Notes under the pieces: model-generated
What the model was told of the DNA's origin: nothing
The model's database searches: none
What the model saw: the letters and a program-made list of their open reading frames with translations, nothing else
Source: Candidatus Rifleibacteriota bacterium
GTDB taxonomy: Bacteria > Muiribacteriota > Ozemobacteria > Ozemobacterales > Ozemobacteraceae
DNA: 64,000 nucleotides
Assembly (NCBI GenBank): GCA_015233565.1
Contig: JADFXM010000029.1
Span: forward strand, 26,544-90,543
Reading direction: 5' to 3'
Part shown: in pieces, positions 37,245 to 45,881 of the stretch
Position numbering within the stretch: position 1 is the first letter of the stretch
How the letters are laid out: each line of letters opens with the position of its first letter
Made by a program: the position numbers and the translations under genes

Positions 37245-40124
37245 ATGAGAGTAAAAAATCTTCGTCTGATTTCTAGGTTGTTGAGCATTATTCTAATTGC
37301 AAGCTTCCTATTGGAAGCTCCGTTGTCTGCTTTCGAGAGCATTAAAGTCAATGTGGGCGGACAGAGCGTTCAGGTAACCCCAGGACAATGGGTCAGTGTC
37401 AAACAGGGCACTCAGGTTGTAAATTACAATGTTCGCTATGTTGATGGAAAACCTGTTGCTCTAGAAATGAGTCAATATCTCAAATTGATTTTTGGTGGCC
37501 CCACAGTGGCCCCAAAAGCCGGTACCAATGTTGGGACCAACCTCGGACTTCCAGGTGAACCAACCGTTGAAACCCCAGGAATGACAGGACAAGCCGGGTT
37601 AAACGAAAACACACAATCCACTTGGGATGCCGCAGCTCATCCACGTGACCCAATCACTGGAAAATTCATTTCCACCAATGCACAGACCCCTTCAGGAGTG
37701 AGTGCTAACCAGTCGACAAATAATTCTGGGTTTACAAATTCGCAATCGGTTGCGAACAACTCACCACTCGTTAATGGCGAATCTCCGATTCTTTCGCCAA
37801 ATCAAAACTCGAATGCATTGGTTCCTTCAGCTCAAACGCAAGCTAATACCGGTTTCTCTAGCCCCAATGGCCAGACAACCTCTTATCCCTCTGGAAATGT
37901 TCAGACAACCAATGGTCTGTCCAATCAATCTGGAATTAACACTACATCTGAAGCTCCAGCTGGTGTAAGTTCTCCTAATGGCCAGACTAGCCAGAATCTA
38001 TCCGGTTTGGCAAATGCCGATTCAGCTGTTACCAATGCTGCCCAAAGTGGAGCAAAACCCTCCGGTTCATGGATTCGTGACGAAATTAGCGGTTACGGCA
38101 ATCAGATTAAAGATAGCTTCACTACTGGTCGTGATAATGGTCAGAATTTTGGAAACAACACCTATCAAACTGTAAAAGATGGAATTGGTAAAGTCACTAA
38201 TGGAATTAAGAATTTTGGATCAAATGTTAGCGATAATACAGCTAATTATGGTTCCAAACTCCGCGACAGTTATAACCAAGGAGCTGGAAATACCACTGAA
38301 GCTAACGCTCAAACCGGAAACAATGGCGTTGCCCAATCCGGAAACGATGGCCTTGTCCAATCCGGAAACAATGGTGTTGCCCAATCCGGTAATAAGGGCG
38401 TTGTCCAAACCGGAAACAATGGCGTCGTCCAATCCGGAAATGATGGTGTCGTTCAATCCGAAAATAATGGCGTTGCACAAGTTGGTGAAACTACTACTTC
38501 TGCTGCTGCTCCCAGAACTGTTGGGCAGAAAATTGGAGATTTATTAAGAGGTGCAAAAGATAGATTCGCCAGTTTATTTGGAAGAAATCCCGGTTCTACA
38601 ACTCCTAACAATGAATCTACCTCGGGAAGCAAAAGTGGATTAGTTGACGAGGGAAATTCCTCCAACGCTAAACCTGGGCAAACCAACCAAGGGAATCAGA
38701 GTGGCCAGGTTTCCCAGAGCACTCAACAGGGCAATCAAAGCGGCCAAACCAATCAAGGTAATCAAAATGGCCAAACTTCTCAGAGCAATCAACAGGGTAA
38801 TCAAAGTGGTCAAACCAATCAGGGCAACCAAAGTGGGCAAACCAACCAAGGAAATCAGAGTGGCCAGGTTTCTCAGAGCACTCAACAAGGAAACCAAAAC
38901 GGAACTAATGAAGAAGGAAATTCTTCCCTAATGGGAAAAGGTCAGCAAGGTCAGCAAGGCCAGCAAGGTCAGCAAGGCCAGCAAGGCCAGCAAGGACAAC
39001 AAGGCCAGCAAGGTCAGCAAGGACAACAAGGCCAGCAAGGTGAACAGGGCCAGCAAGGACAACAAGGCCAACAAGGCGAACAGGGTCAGCAGGGTGAACA
39101 GGGCGCTCAGGGCGTTCAGGGTGTCCAGGGAAAACCCGGCGAAGATGCCGCTAATGCTAAACCAGGGTTCAAGCAGCTTACCTCCAATAAACTTCAACAG
39201 GGTTATCAAGCTGGAAAAGCCATGACTCAACAAGGTTTCCAGAATGTTAAAGACAGCCTTTCCTCAGGTTTTTCAGCCAAGAACATTATGGTTACTGCTG
39301 GAATTACCGTCGGTGTAGATCTTGCCACTCAGATCATGCATGGTGAAAAGCCGAGCATTGCCAAGGCAGTTCGAACAGTTTGTTCCGCAGAATTTGTTGG
39401 TGGAACTGTCGGTTCAGTTGCCGGCGCCGCTGCTGGTTCTTTCTTCGTGCCTTTCCTTACAGCTATTCCAGTAGTCGGTGGTGTGTTATCTGCTCTTGCT
39501 CCTACCTTCGGTTCTATCGTAGGTGGTGGAGTAGGTGCTTACCTCGCGGGTGACTTAAAAAATGGTAAATTCTCAATTAGCGATGCTTTCAAGCATATCG
39601 ACTGGGTCGGAGTAGGTGGCCAAACGATCGGTTCTACAGCGGGTGCAATTCTTGGTTCAATGTTAGGCCCCGTCGGAACAGTCATCGGTGGTATCGCAGG
39701 TGGTTATCTTGGAAACTGGGCAGCTCACGCAATAGCTGGATTATTTGGAGGTAATTCCACTCCGGGTTATCAATCTGTTGCGATGCCGGTTGGTTCCAAT
39801 CCTTATTCGCAGAGTAATGCCCAAGCTTCTACCATTTCCATTGGATCAGTAGCACAAGATAACAGCCAAGGCTCCTCTGGAACCGACACCAGTACAACAA
39901 CTTCAACTCAAAGCCAGGACCAAGTTACTATTGCCGGTGATATGGCCCCCGTCGGAACTTATGCCTCTGAAGTTCAGATTGCATATGCCAAATACCAAGA
40001 ACTCTACAGACTTTACAATGATCTCTTGGCGAAAGGCCGACAAGATGACGCCGCAAAAGTTGCTACCGAATTGAACAAAGCAAAATCCGAATACGATACA
40101 TTAAAAGCCAAACAATCCCAGTAA
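37245..40124 (+). CDS. Exported collagen-like, glycine-zipper repeat protein
   Basis: A 959-residue protein with a signal peptide (LLSIILIASFLLEAPLSA). A small N-terminal domain (about 28-85) is followed by a Ser/Asn/Gly/Gln-rich region, seven copies of an NNGVAQSG-type octapeptide (about 360-410), a GQTNQGNQS-type repeat (about 485-555) and about 22 uninterrupted Gly-X-Y triplets, mostly GQQ and GEQ (about 566-632), which is collagen-like but almost without proline. Then a glycine-zipper hydrophobic region (about 680-850) and a C-terminal helical domain of about 50 residues. GGAG six bases before the ATG sets the start. It is monocistronic, with its own promoter, leader and terminator. A surface or sheath role is inferred; no function is known. 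Confidence 0.8.
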   Translation: MRVKNLRLISRLLSIILIASFLLEAPLSAFESIKVNVGGQSVQVTPGQWVSVKQGTQVVNYNVRYVDGKPVALEMSQYLKLIFGGPTVAPKAGTNVGTNLGLPGEPTVETPGMTGQAGLNENTQSTWDAAAHPRDPITGKFISTNAQTPSGVSANQSTNNSGFTNSQSVANNSPLVNGESPILSPNQNSNALVPSAQTQANTGFSSPNGQTTSYPSGNVQTTNGLSNQSGINTTSEAPAGVSSPNGQTSQNLSGLANADSAVTNAAQSGAKPSGSWIRDEISGYGNQIKDSFTTGRDNGQNFGNNTYQTVKDGIGKVTNGIKNFGSNVSDNTANYGSKLRDSYNQGAGNTTEANAQTGNNGVAQSGNDGLVQSGNNGVAQSGNKGVVQTGNNGVVQSGNDGVVQSENNGVAQVGETTTSAAAPRTVGQKIGDLLRGAKDRFASLFGRNPGSTTPNNESTSGSKSGLVDEGNSSNAKPGQTNQGNQSGQVSQSTQQGNQSGQTNQGNQNGQTSQSNQQGNQSGQTNQGNQSGQTNQGNQSGQVSQSTQQGNQNGTNEEGNSSLMGKGQQGQQGQQGQQGQQGQQGQQGQQGQQGQQGQQGEQGQQGQQGQQGEQGQQGEQGAQGVQGVQGKPGEDAANAKPGFKQLTSNKLQQGYQAGKAMTQQGFQNVKDSLSSGFSAKNIMVTAGITVGVDLATQIMHGEKPSIAKAVRTVCSAEFVGGTVGSVAGAAAGSFFVPFLTAIPVVGGVLSALAPTFGSIVGGGVGAYLAGDLKNGKFSISDAFKHIDWVGVGGQTIGSTAGAILGSMLGPVGTVIGGIAGGYLGNWAAHAIAGLFGGNSTPGYQSVAMPVGSNPYSQSNAQASTISIGSVAQDNSQGSSGTDTSTTTSTQSQDQVTIAGDMAPVGTYASEVQIAYAKYQELYRLYNDLLAKGRQDDAAKVATELNKAKSEYDTLKAKQSQ
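38938..39140 (+). repeat. In-gene tandem 9-base GQQ-coding repeats
   Basis: Tandem GGTCAGCAA/GGCCAGCAA units coding for Gly-Gln-Gln triplets, with several changed to Gly-Glu-Gln. Third-base variation among units shows that the repeat has been kept at the protein level rather than just expanded by slippage. Confidence 0.85.
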
Positions 40125-40138
40125 TTAAATTTTTTCTT

Positions 40139-40163
40139 CCCCCCTCAAATGAGGGGGGTTTTT
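40139..40163 (+). terminator. Rho-independent terminator
   Basis: A perfect 8 bp stem CCCCCCTC/GAGGGGGG with an AAAT loop and TTTTT after it, 15 bases behind the stop of the collagen-like gene. It is the clearest terminator in the window. Confidence 0.92.
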
Positions 40164-40202
40164 CTTGGCAATTAAACATTAATTTTATCAGCTTCAAAGT
40201 GT

Positions 40203-40417
40203 AAATTCCGATTTTCCAACCAAGGGCATTTAAATTTGCTACCATTTTTTCGATTAATGAATCACCAAGTTGCTTTGGAAGGCATCTTCTGATTTATTTT
40301 TATGAAAGTTGGCCTTAGGATAAAATCCAACCGAAAAGTTTTTCAAAATCAGATAAATAGCTTGGGGAGCTTCTTTCCGAGAAAATACAAACTTGCGATA
40401 ACTGGAATTCTGAAATT
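40203..40417. repeat. Family B dispersed repeat, copy 1 (about 215 bp)
   Basis: Starts near AAATTCCGATTTTCC and ends near GGAATTCTGAAATT, so the ends are imperfect inverted repeats. The interior (CTACCATTTTTTCGATTAATG, AAAATCCAACCGAAAA) recurs inverted at 45351-45561 and directly at 63851-64000. It is non-coding. Confidence 0.78.
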
Positions 40418-40420
40418 GGA

Positions 40421-40575
40421 GTTGGGTCTGACAGAAATGAATGTTTCAACCATCCAGAAAAGGGCTCCTTATTTTTATAAAAGTTCCGTGTTTTCTTGGA
40501 AAATATATCGACCCAACTTCATTTTGACAAATCAATGCTTCGGGTGATGCACATTTCTTTTTGGGATTAGTGTAA
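40421..40575. repeat. Family C dispersed repeat, copy 2
   Basis: Core 40421-40517 is bounded by GTTGGGTC and GACCCAAC, an 8 bp perfect inverted repeat, and is closely similar to 8247-8342. It starts four bases after family B copy 1 ends. Confidence 0.75.
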
Positions 40576-40675
40576 TTCAAAAATAAAATTTCGCGAAACA
40601 ATATTTTTTCCAAATTTTCTACGCGTGTGTTGATGCGGTTTTTGAAGTCTAGTATTGTTACTCCTCTTCGCTGGA
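40572..40675. repeat. Family E dispersed repeat, copy 1
   Basis: About 100 bp with the segments TTTTCCAAATTTTCT, GTTGATGCGGTTTTTGAAGT and TACTCCTCTTCGCTG, which recur in the same orientation at 47040-47145. Together with families B and C it forms a continuous repeat island of about 470 bp. Confidence 0.6.
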
Positions 40676-40691
40676 GTTTGCCCTGTTTTTC

Positions 40692-40720
40692 TTGTGGAAA
40701 TTTGTTTTTTTAGGTAGTAT
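40692..40720 (+). promoter_or_regulatory. Promoter close to the start codon
   Basis: TTGTGG, a 17 bp spacer and TAGTAT end eight bases before the ATG at 40729. The leader would be at most a few bases long, so the mRNA may be leaderless, although GAGAAAG lies just before the ATG. Confidence 0.5.
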
Positions 40721-40728
40721 GAGAAAGA

Positions 40729-41583
40729 ATGAAAAATAGAATTCTTCTCTTTTGTTTTGTTGTTTTATTATTGATTTGGGCAATCATTATTTTCCGTCAT
40801 TTCCACGGAAAATCCGAAATTCCTGAAAATCTCGATTTTTTGGATAATCCTACATTTCTCCAAAACGAAAAAAATAGGTTGCCTGATTTTGACAAGAATG
40901 ATTCTTCTATTCCTCCAAAGAACGAAAAGCATTTACCTAAAACGGGAGGGTGGGGCCAATTTGGTTCAGGTGGAACCCCTGCTCCCCTTTCTTCGGCTGA
41001 CCTACAAGTTTTAAAAGTTGCTCAGGAAAAAATTGATGAATTTTCAAGTCAAATAGATGCTGAACGGGAAAAGTTCTTTTTAGCACAGGCGAATAACCCA
41101 AATTTGGCGACTGAAACTCGTGAACTCTATCGACTTCGTTTATGCAAACCTTTCCGAGAGGGAAAAAACTTTCTGGCCTCCAAGGATTTTTCGCGTGCAG
41201 AGGCCTCTTTTCTTCAAATATTAAGTGACAATACCACAAGTCCGGTAACCAAAGGAATTGCTTTGCAATATCTTGCAAATTGTGCCAGAGAACTTGGAAG
41301 CGGTCAAAAATACTTTGAATATATGAAACAACTTGGCGAACTCCAATCAAAAGAAGACCTCACTGTAATGGGGCTCGATCGAACCAATGCATTTCTCTCC
41401 TGGATCAAAGACCAGGAAAGATATTTTCTGGCCATAAACAATCCGCAAAATAAAGAAATCATTTTGTCTTACCTTCGAGAGGTGAAGCAAATGGACAGAA
41501 ATGAAGCTGAAAAATATTTCGCCTGGAAAATCAAGCAGGTTAAAGAAGATTTAAAATCCAGATCAAAAGTTTCATTCCCATAA
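40729..41583 (+). CDS. Membrane-anchored helical protein, unknown function
   Basis: A 284-residue protein not recognised as any family. It has an N-terminal membrane helix (ILLFCFVVLLLIWAIIIF), a flexible Asp/Pro/Lys linker (about 40-95) and a helical domain (about 100-280) that looks like two or three TPR-like hairpins (FREGKNFLASKDFSRAEASF; GIALQYLANCARELG). It stands 238 bases before the minor-pilin operon and in the same direction. Some pilus-assembly proteins have this architecture, but nothing ties it firmly to pili. Its promoter lies directly before the ATG. Confidence 0.65.
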   Translation: MKNRILLFCFVVLLLIWAIIIFRHFHGKSEIPENLDFLDNPTFLQNEKNRLPDFDKNDSSIPPKNEKHLPKTGGWGQFGSGGTPAPLSSADLQVLKVAQEKIDEFSSQIDAEREKFFLAQANNPNLATETRELYRLRLCKPFREGKNFLASKDFSRAEASFLQILSDNTTSPVTKGIALQYLANCARELGSGQKYFEYMKQLGELQSKEDLTVMGLDRTNAFLSWIKDQERYFLAINNPQNKEIILSYLREVKQMDRNEAEKYFAWKIKQVKEDLKSRSKVSFP

Positions 41584-41821
41584 GCAAGCGGTGAAAATTT
41601 TAATTAAGGAGCCCTTAATCCTTGAACTTTAGGTCGTTGAGGATTCGATGCGACCAGGTAATCGGTTTATTAATTTTTGAGTTTGATGAAATATTTGAAA
41701 ATCCCTGTATTAAGGGCAAAAAAACAGCAATACGTAAAAATGTTAAAATCCTGAAAACCTAACTCGGAAACTAGCACAAAATCAAGGTGGATTTTTTTGA
41801 GGGAGGGGAATCTTAGTAAAT

Positions 41822-44248
41822 ATGCGTAATATAGAAAAAAAAGGATCAGCTTTTGTTTTTGCGATTGGGGTATTATCGGTATTATTTGTTCTGGCATTAC
41901 TCTTCTCACGAACAAGCGTATCCCGACGTTTTACCACCAAACTCATGAGCAATGAAAAAAAGACTGAGGCTATTGCAGAAGCAGCAATTGATCTAGGTGT
42001 AAGATACGTTAAAGATAGCATGAATAACGAAAATGGCCCTAATAACGAATGGTATGCCATTTTGCGGCAGGCTCTTGATTTCGACCCATCTGGCGGAGTG
42101 GCCCCCAATTGCATCGGCTTGGCCAACGGTGCTGATGCTCCATTACTAGTGGATGGAGGAGACTTGTCCTTTGACTACCAATTTTCAGCATCAGATCCCC
42201 TCCTTGGCCCACTGGACAGCGTCATTCAAAACATGGGTGGAGATGCCTCCTTAACTCTTACAATCTCAATTTCGTCAGCTTCTGCGGTTACCTCCAAAGA
42301 TCCTTCATATGCAGTAGTGGGAATTTCTGAAAAATGTACTCCTGCCCATGGAGACACGGGAAAATTCCTTGATGACATCAATTTGGTTTCCGGAGTTTCC
42401 AAAGGATTAAAAAGCGATCTAACCAGTGATTATGCCCTTACTTTCAAACTTCCGGTTCCACCTAAACATGATGTCCCTGGGCCACCGGGTGTTGATGTTA
42501 CTATAAACCTTTCTTTACTGGGACCTGCAATTGTCTCCATCAGGATTGATGTCGATCTGGTGATTTTAAAATGGCACTTATATAAAGAAGTTGATTGTAA
42601 CGAAATTGCTAAGAAATTTCTTAAACTTGAAGATATCGGTGGGGTATTTTCCCTGCCTAACCTGGTTGCCAAAATAATGGGGCCAAATGGCCCTGGCGGC
42701 CCATGGGAAAGCCTATTCTGGAACACATCCTATCTTTACCAAGCTGCTAGTTTAAGATTTCAAAATCTTCCATCTAATATTAAAAATAGTGCTTCAACGA
42801 CCTTCAAAGGGGATAAAGTTGTTGAAAAGGTTGGCAAACTAAGATTTACCGCTGTGGCTGAATTTAGACCCAAGGCCAATGCTGTTCCAATAAAAAGAAT
42901 TCTTGAAGGGGAGAGAGATTTAAAGGTTTCCGATACTATGCCGGTTGCTCCGGAGTATTCTTTCTTTGTGGCTAACTCTTCCAAAGCTGTAGAGACTCCA
43001 GACCCAGTTCCTGCTGGAATTGGAAATCCTCTGGATTTTACAGTCACCCCTTCTGGCGCCACAATGACAGTTCATAATGTTCCAGGAGGGCAATATAATC
43101 AACTTCAAGACTGTTTTTCATCTAAACCAATCAACGACTTGGATTCAGTTGCTTCCTTCCCGGGAATGCTCAGATTGAATTATGCTGGTGCTACGCCCAT
43201 GGAAATCCCTTTATTTCTAGGCTCAATCAATGAACCTTTTTCGTCCGAATTTAATGCCCTATACATGGATAAAAAACCTGATCCAAATAAAACATTTCAA
43301 GCTATTTTCAGTTTTACCTGGCGGGATTCACCACTACCTTTTTACTGGTTTGATTTTCCATTTCTCGATCTCGCAGACATGAATCTTTTTGGTCCTGGCG
43401 CTGCCAAACTCAAAGACATCATCAACATGACCCAGAATCTCCCTGCACCAACTTTATTGTATGGTCAATTCCATATTGAATATCCACTTTCTTTAAAAAC
43501 TGAAGCTTACCTTAACATGAAATATTCGAGAGTTGCTGGCCAGGTAGACCCGGAACACGATGGAACCGATGATAAAAGCATGATTTATGTTTTTCATAAA
43601 GCTGCAACAGCTCCTTACGGACTTCCGGATTATCCAGCTTATGACTCTGGTGACACCACCCATTGGGATCCGATGAACCCCAAAAACCTTCCGGCAAATT
43701 TATATAGCCCGCTTCAGTATGCGAAAAAAGCCAATTTTTTTTATGAGAACGAACAGGATTTTTGGCATGATTCGACGCGTTTTGATAGCGGTGGAGTTTA
43801 TCTCTGCGATGGAGTCACCTACATTAAGGGCAATTTGACAATTAATCAACCCTTTAAGGTTAAAGGTCGTGGAATACTGGTCGCCAAAGATGTTATAGAT
43901 GTCTATGCTGATATTAGCAGAATTCATCAAACTGGAAAACCTACCGTCTTTTCTTTAATCGCCCGCAGAGGAGCTATCCTTGTGCATAATTCATGCACCA
44001 TCGAAGCTTCATGCTTTTCAAACCAAAGCATTGGGAATATCACAGGAAATAACTTGACTATTAAGGGTAATTTGGTTTTAAATCAATTCAATCGCCATAC
44101 TCTTGATGGAGTTGAAATTTTTTATGAATCACATTCTCTTGCCCCTACGATGCTTGCATTGATGCGAGATGTCGGAAAATATGAACCAAAAAGATATTAT
44201 TGTTCGCTTGGAACAAAGTGGACACGGTTTGATTTTGAAAAAAATTAA
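41822..44248 (+). CDS. Giant PilX/GspK-like minor pilin-type protein
   Basis: An 808-residue protein whose N terminus (RNIEKKGSAFVFAIGVLSVL, hydrophobic to about residue 28, then RTSVSRRF and EAIAEAAIDLGVRYV) has the style of PilX/GspK proteins, which lack a classic pilin core and cap the pilus or pseudopilus. The following 780 residues are far longer than in PilX (about 200) or GspK (about 320). The C-terminal part (about 655-780) has short hydrophobic/Gly/Asn strands such as GVYLCDGVTYIKGNLTINQ and NNLTIKGNLVLNQ, suggesting a beta-helix. GGAGGGG lies upstream of the ATG. It overlaps the next pilin gene, which supports assignment to a minor-pilin operon. Confidence 0.72.
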   Translation: MRNIEKKGSAFVFAIGVLSVLFVLALLFSRTSVSRRFTTKLMSNEKKTEAIAEAAIDLGVRYVKDSMNNENGPNNEWYAILRQALDFDPSGGVAPNCIGLANGADAPLLVDGGDLSFDYQFSASDPLLGPLDSVIQNMGGDASLTLTISISSASAVTSKDPSYAVVGISEKCTPAHGDTGKFLDDINLVSGVSKGLKSDLTSDYALTFKLPVPPKHDVPGPPGVDVTINLSLLGPAIVSIRIDVDLVILKWHLYKEVDCNEIAKKFLKLEDIGGVFSLPNLVAKIMGPNGPGGPWESLFWNTSYLYQAASLRFQNLPSNIKNSASTTFKGDKVVEKVGKLRFTAVAEFRPKANAVPIKRILEGERDLKVSDTMPVAPEYSFFVANSSKAVETPDPVPAGIGNPLDFTVTPSGATMTVHNVPGGQYNQLQDCFSSKPINDLDSVASFPGMLRLNYAGATPMEIPLFLGSINEPFSSEFNALYMDKKPDPNKTFQAIFSFTWRDSPLPFYWFDFPFLDLADMNLFGPGAAKLKDIINMTQNLPAPTLLYGQFHIEYPLSLKTEAYLNMKYSRVAGQVDPEHDGTDDKSMIYVFHKAATAPYGLPDYPAYDSGDTTHWDPMNPKNLPANLYSPLQYAKKANFFYENEQDFWHDSTRFDSGGVYLCDGVTYIKGNLTINQPFKVKGRGILVAKDVIDVYADISRIHQTGKPTVFSLIARRGAILVHNSCTIEASCFSNQSIGNITGNNLTIKGNLVLNQFNRHTLDGVEIFYESHSLAPTMLALMRDVGKYEPKRYYCSLGTKWTRFDFEKN

Positions 44249-44693
44249 TAAAGCATTCACAAATAAATTCGGAATTGGAATTCTGGAAGTTACTATCGCT
44301 GTTTTTGTTCTGATAGCTGGTCTAATTCCTATTTACAGAAGTCTATCAATTTTTTCTGCAACTGAAATAGAAACCACCAAACTTGCCATGGCCCGGGAAA
44401 TATTGAATTCCCTGAGAAATGAAGTGTTGAACCAGCCTTTCAAAGAGCTCCAAAAAACTTCTTTTCCCCCTCAAACAGAATTTGATCTCCCTCAGCAACT
44501 TTATATTACCAACCTCCAAAAGGTGCTTGATGCTGAAAAAAAATATAAGGACTTTGAACTTACCCAAGTTAAAGCCAAATTTAATAACTCCGAAAGAACC
44601 ATCGCTGAAATTAAGGCTACCATCACCTGGACAAAAAATAACTCAGAAAAACATGAAGAAAAATTATCATTCCTATGGGTCTTGAAAGATTAA
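44169..44693 (+). CDS. PilV/GspI-like type IV prepilin
   Basis: A 174-residue type IV prepilin. The prepilin peptidase site is NKFG^IGILEVTIAVFVLIAG: glycine at -1 and the conserved glutamate at +5, then a hydrophobic helix. The AIVEI-like GLIPIYRSL continuation resembles PilV/GspI. With the ATG at 44169 the leader would be 35 residues and the gene would overlap the previous one by 80 bases; a TTG at 44235 would give a usual 13-residue leader (MKKINKAFTNKFG) and is plausible. The product is processed and inserted at the pilus tip. It overlaps the next gene by 19 bases. Confidence 0.85.
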   Translation: MSENMNQKDIIVRLEQSGHGLILKKINKAFTNKFGIGILEVTIAVFVLIAGLIPIYRSLSIFSATEIETTKLAMAREILNSLRNEVLNQPFKELQKTSFPPQTEFDLPQQLYITNLQKVLDAEKKYKDFELTQVKAKFNNSERTIAEIKATITWTKNNSEKHEEKLSFLWVLKD

Positions 44694-45307
44694 GGGCCAT
44701 GACAATTTTGGGAGATAAACTCTCCGCAACCACTTTGCAAAACGGCCAATCTTGTCAATCTCCCCAAAGAATTGGGATTACTTTAGTTGAGACCTTGATT
44801 GCGATTGTCATTTTTCTTATTGTCTGTGGGGGAGTTTTTTACCTCCTTAGAGGGGCGCAAAGTACTCAGGAACTTTCAACTGCTCGTGCAACCGCATCCA
44901 AAGAAGCTGAAATCTCAGTCCGACAACTTGAACGGGACATTGTTAGCGCCAAGAAAGGCACTTTTTCATATTCCACAACTTCCATTCAACTTAAAAAACC
45001 TGTTGGAAACAATATTATTTCAGTAAATTATTCTTTTTCCCCTCCAAATCTTGAACGGGAAGAAAATGGACAAAGTGCCATTTTGACAAACCATTTGAAA
45101 GAATTGAAAATATCCGAGGGAACAACAGCGGGAAGTGTTACTGCTACAGGAACTTATATTCTTGAATTAACAACTTTAGTGCTCGCAAAAGGTAGCGGTT
45201 CCCCGCAAGAGCATAAGCAAACTATTTTGGTTGTAATCAAGGAAGAAAGCGATGCAGTAAAGGATCCTAGATTCAGACCATCAACAGATGTTGTAAACAA
45301 TTATTGA
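44675..45307 (+). CDS. PilW/GspJ-like type IV prepilin
   Basis: A 210-residue prepilin. The cleavage site is QRIG^ITLVETLIAIVIFLIVC, with E at +5. The helix continues QSTQELSTARATASKEAEI and then VRQLERDIVSA, the RDl-type end seen in PilW and GspJ. The leader is long (34 residues) with the ATG at 44675; the ATG at 44699 shortens it to 26 residues. The gene order PilX/GspK-like, PilV/GspI-like and PilW/GspJ-like defines a minor (pseudo)pilin tip module. No main pilin, ATPase or secretin gene is in the window. Confidence 0.86.
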   Translation: MGLERLRAMTILGDKLSATTLQNGQSCQSPQRIGITLVETLIAIVIFLIVCGGVFYLLRGAQSTQELSTARATASKEAEISVRQLERDIVSAKKGTFSYSTTSIQLKKPVGNNIISVNYSFSPPNLEREENGQSAILTNHLKELKISEGTTAGSVTATGTYILELTTLVLAKGSGSPQEHKQTILVVIKEESDAVKDPRFRPSTDVVNNY

Positions 45308-45350
45308 AAATTTGTTTCCAAATAAACCTTGAACTGTTGAACAATACGGC

Positions 45351-45561
45351 AAATTCAGAATTCCTGGTATTATAGTTTGCATTTTCTCGGAAAATAGCTT
45401 CAAAAGTTCCTGATTTTGGAATACATTTCGGTTGGATTTTATCCTGAGACTAACATTCATTAAAATAAATCAGAAGATGTCTTCCAAAGCAACTTGGTGA
45501 TTCATTAATCGAAAAAATGGTAGCAGATTTAAACCCCAGCAGTTGAGAAATCTGAAATTCC
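45351..45561. repeat. Family B dispersed repeat, copy 2 (inverted)
   Basis: The reverse complement of this block matches 40203-40417 along its whole length, including the ends AAATTCAGAATTCC (45351-45364) and CTGAAATTCC. Both orientations in the window argue against a simple duplication and for mobility. Confidence 0.78.
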
Positions 45562-45766
45562 GAAATCCTGACCCGTATATGAATTGATCGCTATTTTGCA
45601 GTATTGGTGCGGAATTTGAAAATGCACTTTTTCCGGAAAAATTTGCCGACATTTCAAGACTTTCTCGAATAAAAAGTGCCATTTTAAAATACTCCCGCAT
45701 CAGGAAGTCTGAAATTATGGTTTGCAACAACACTAGCGGTTGTTTTCTCCCCAAAAAATTGATACA

Positions 45767-45809
45767 AAACATCGCAATAGGGCCTCATCGAAGCACTATT
45801 GCGATGTTT
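45767..45809 (-). terminator. 14 bp perfect hairpin, likely terminator
   Basis: Stem AAACATCGCAATAG (45767-45780) with CTATTGCGATGTTT (45796-45809), loop 15 bases. On the minus strand it is followed by TTTTGTATCAATTTTTT and lies 72 bases past the stop of the PfpI-fusion gene, so it most likely ends that transcript. Confidence 0.55.
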
Positions 45810-45881
45810 GTTGGATACGACTGGAAACGATTTGGAAACCCTCTCCCAGAATCGCCCCAGATCTATCAATCCGAACTTATT

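Larger units (their letters stand above)
45308..45881. other. Gene-free gap with family B copy and hairpin
   Basis: Between the convergent prepilin and PfpI-fusion genes. It holds family B copy 2 (45351-45561) and a long hairpin (45767-45809), described separately. In the rest no gene is supported. Confidence 0.6.

Noticed and set aside
38453..39233. Minus-strand open frames rich in Leu, Ala and Thr opposite the repeats
   Set aside because: They are antisense shadows of the Gly-Gln-Gln and Gly-Gln-Thr-Asn coding repeats, with the periodic composition that this predicts.
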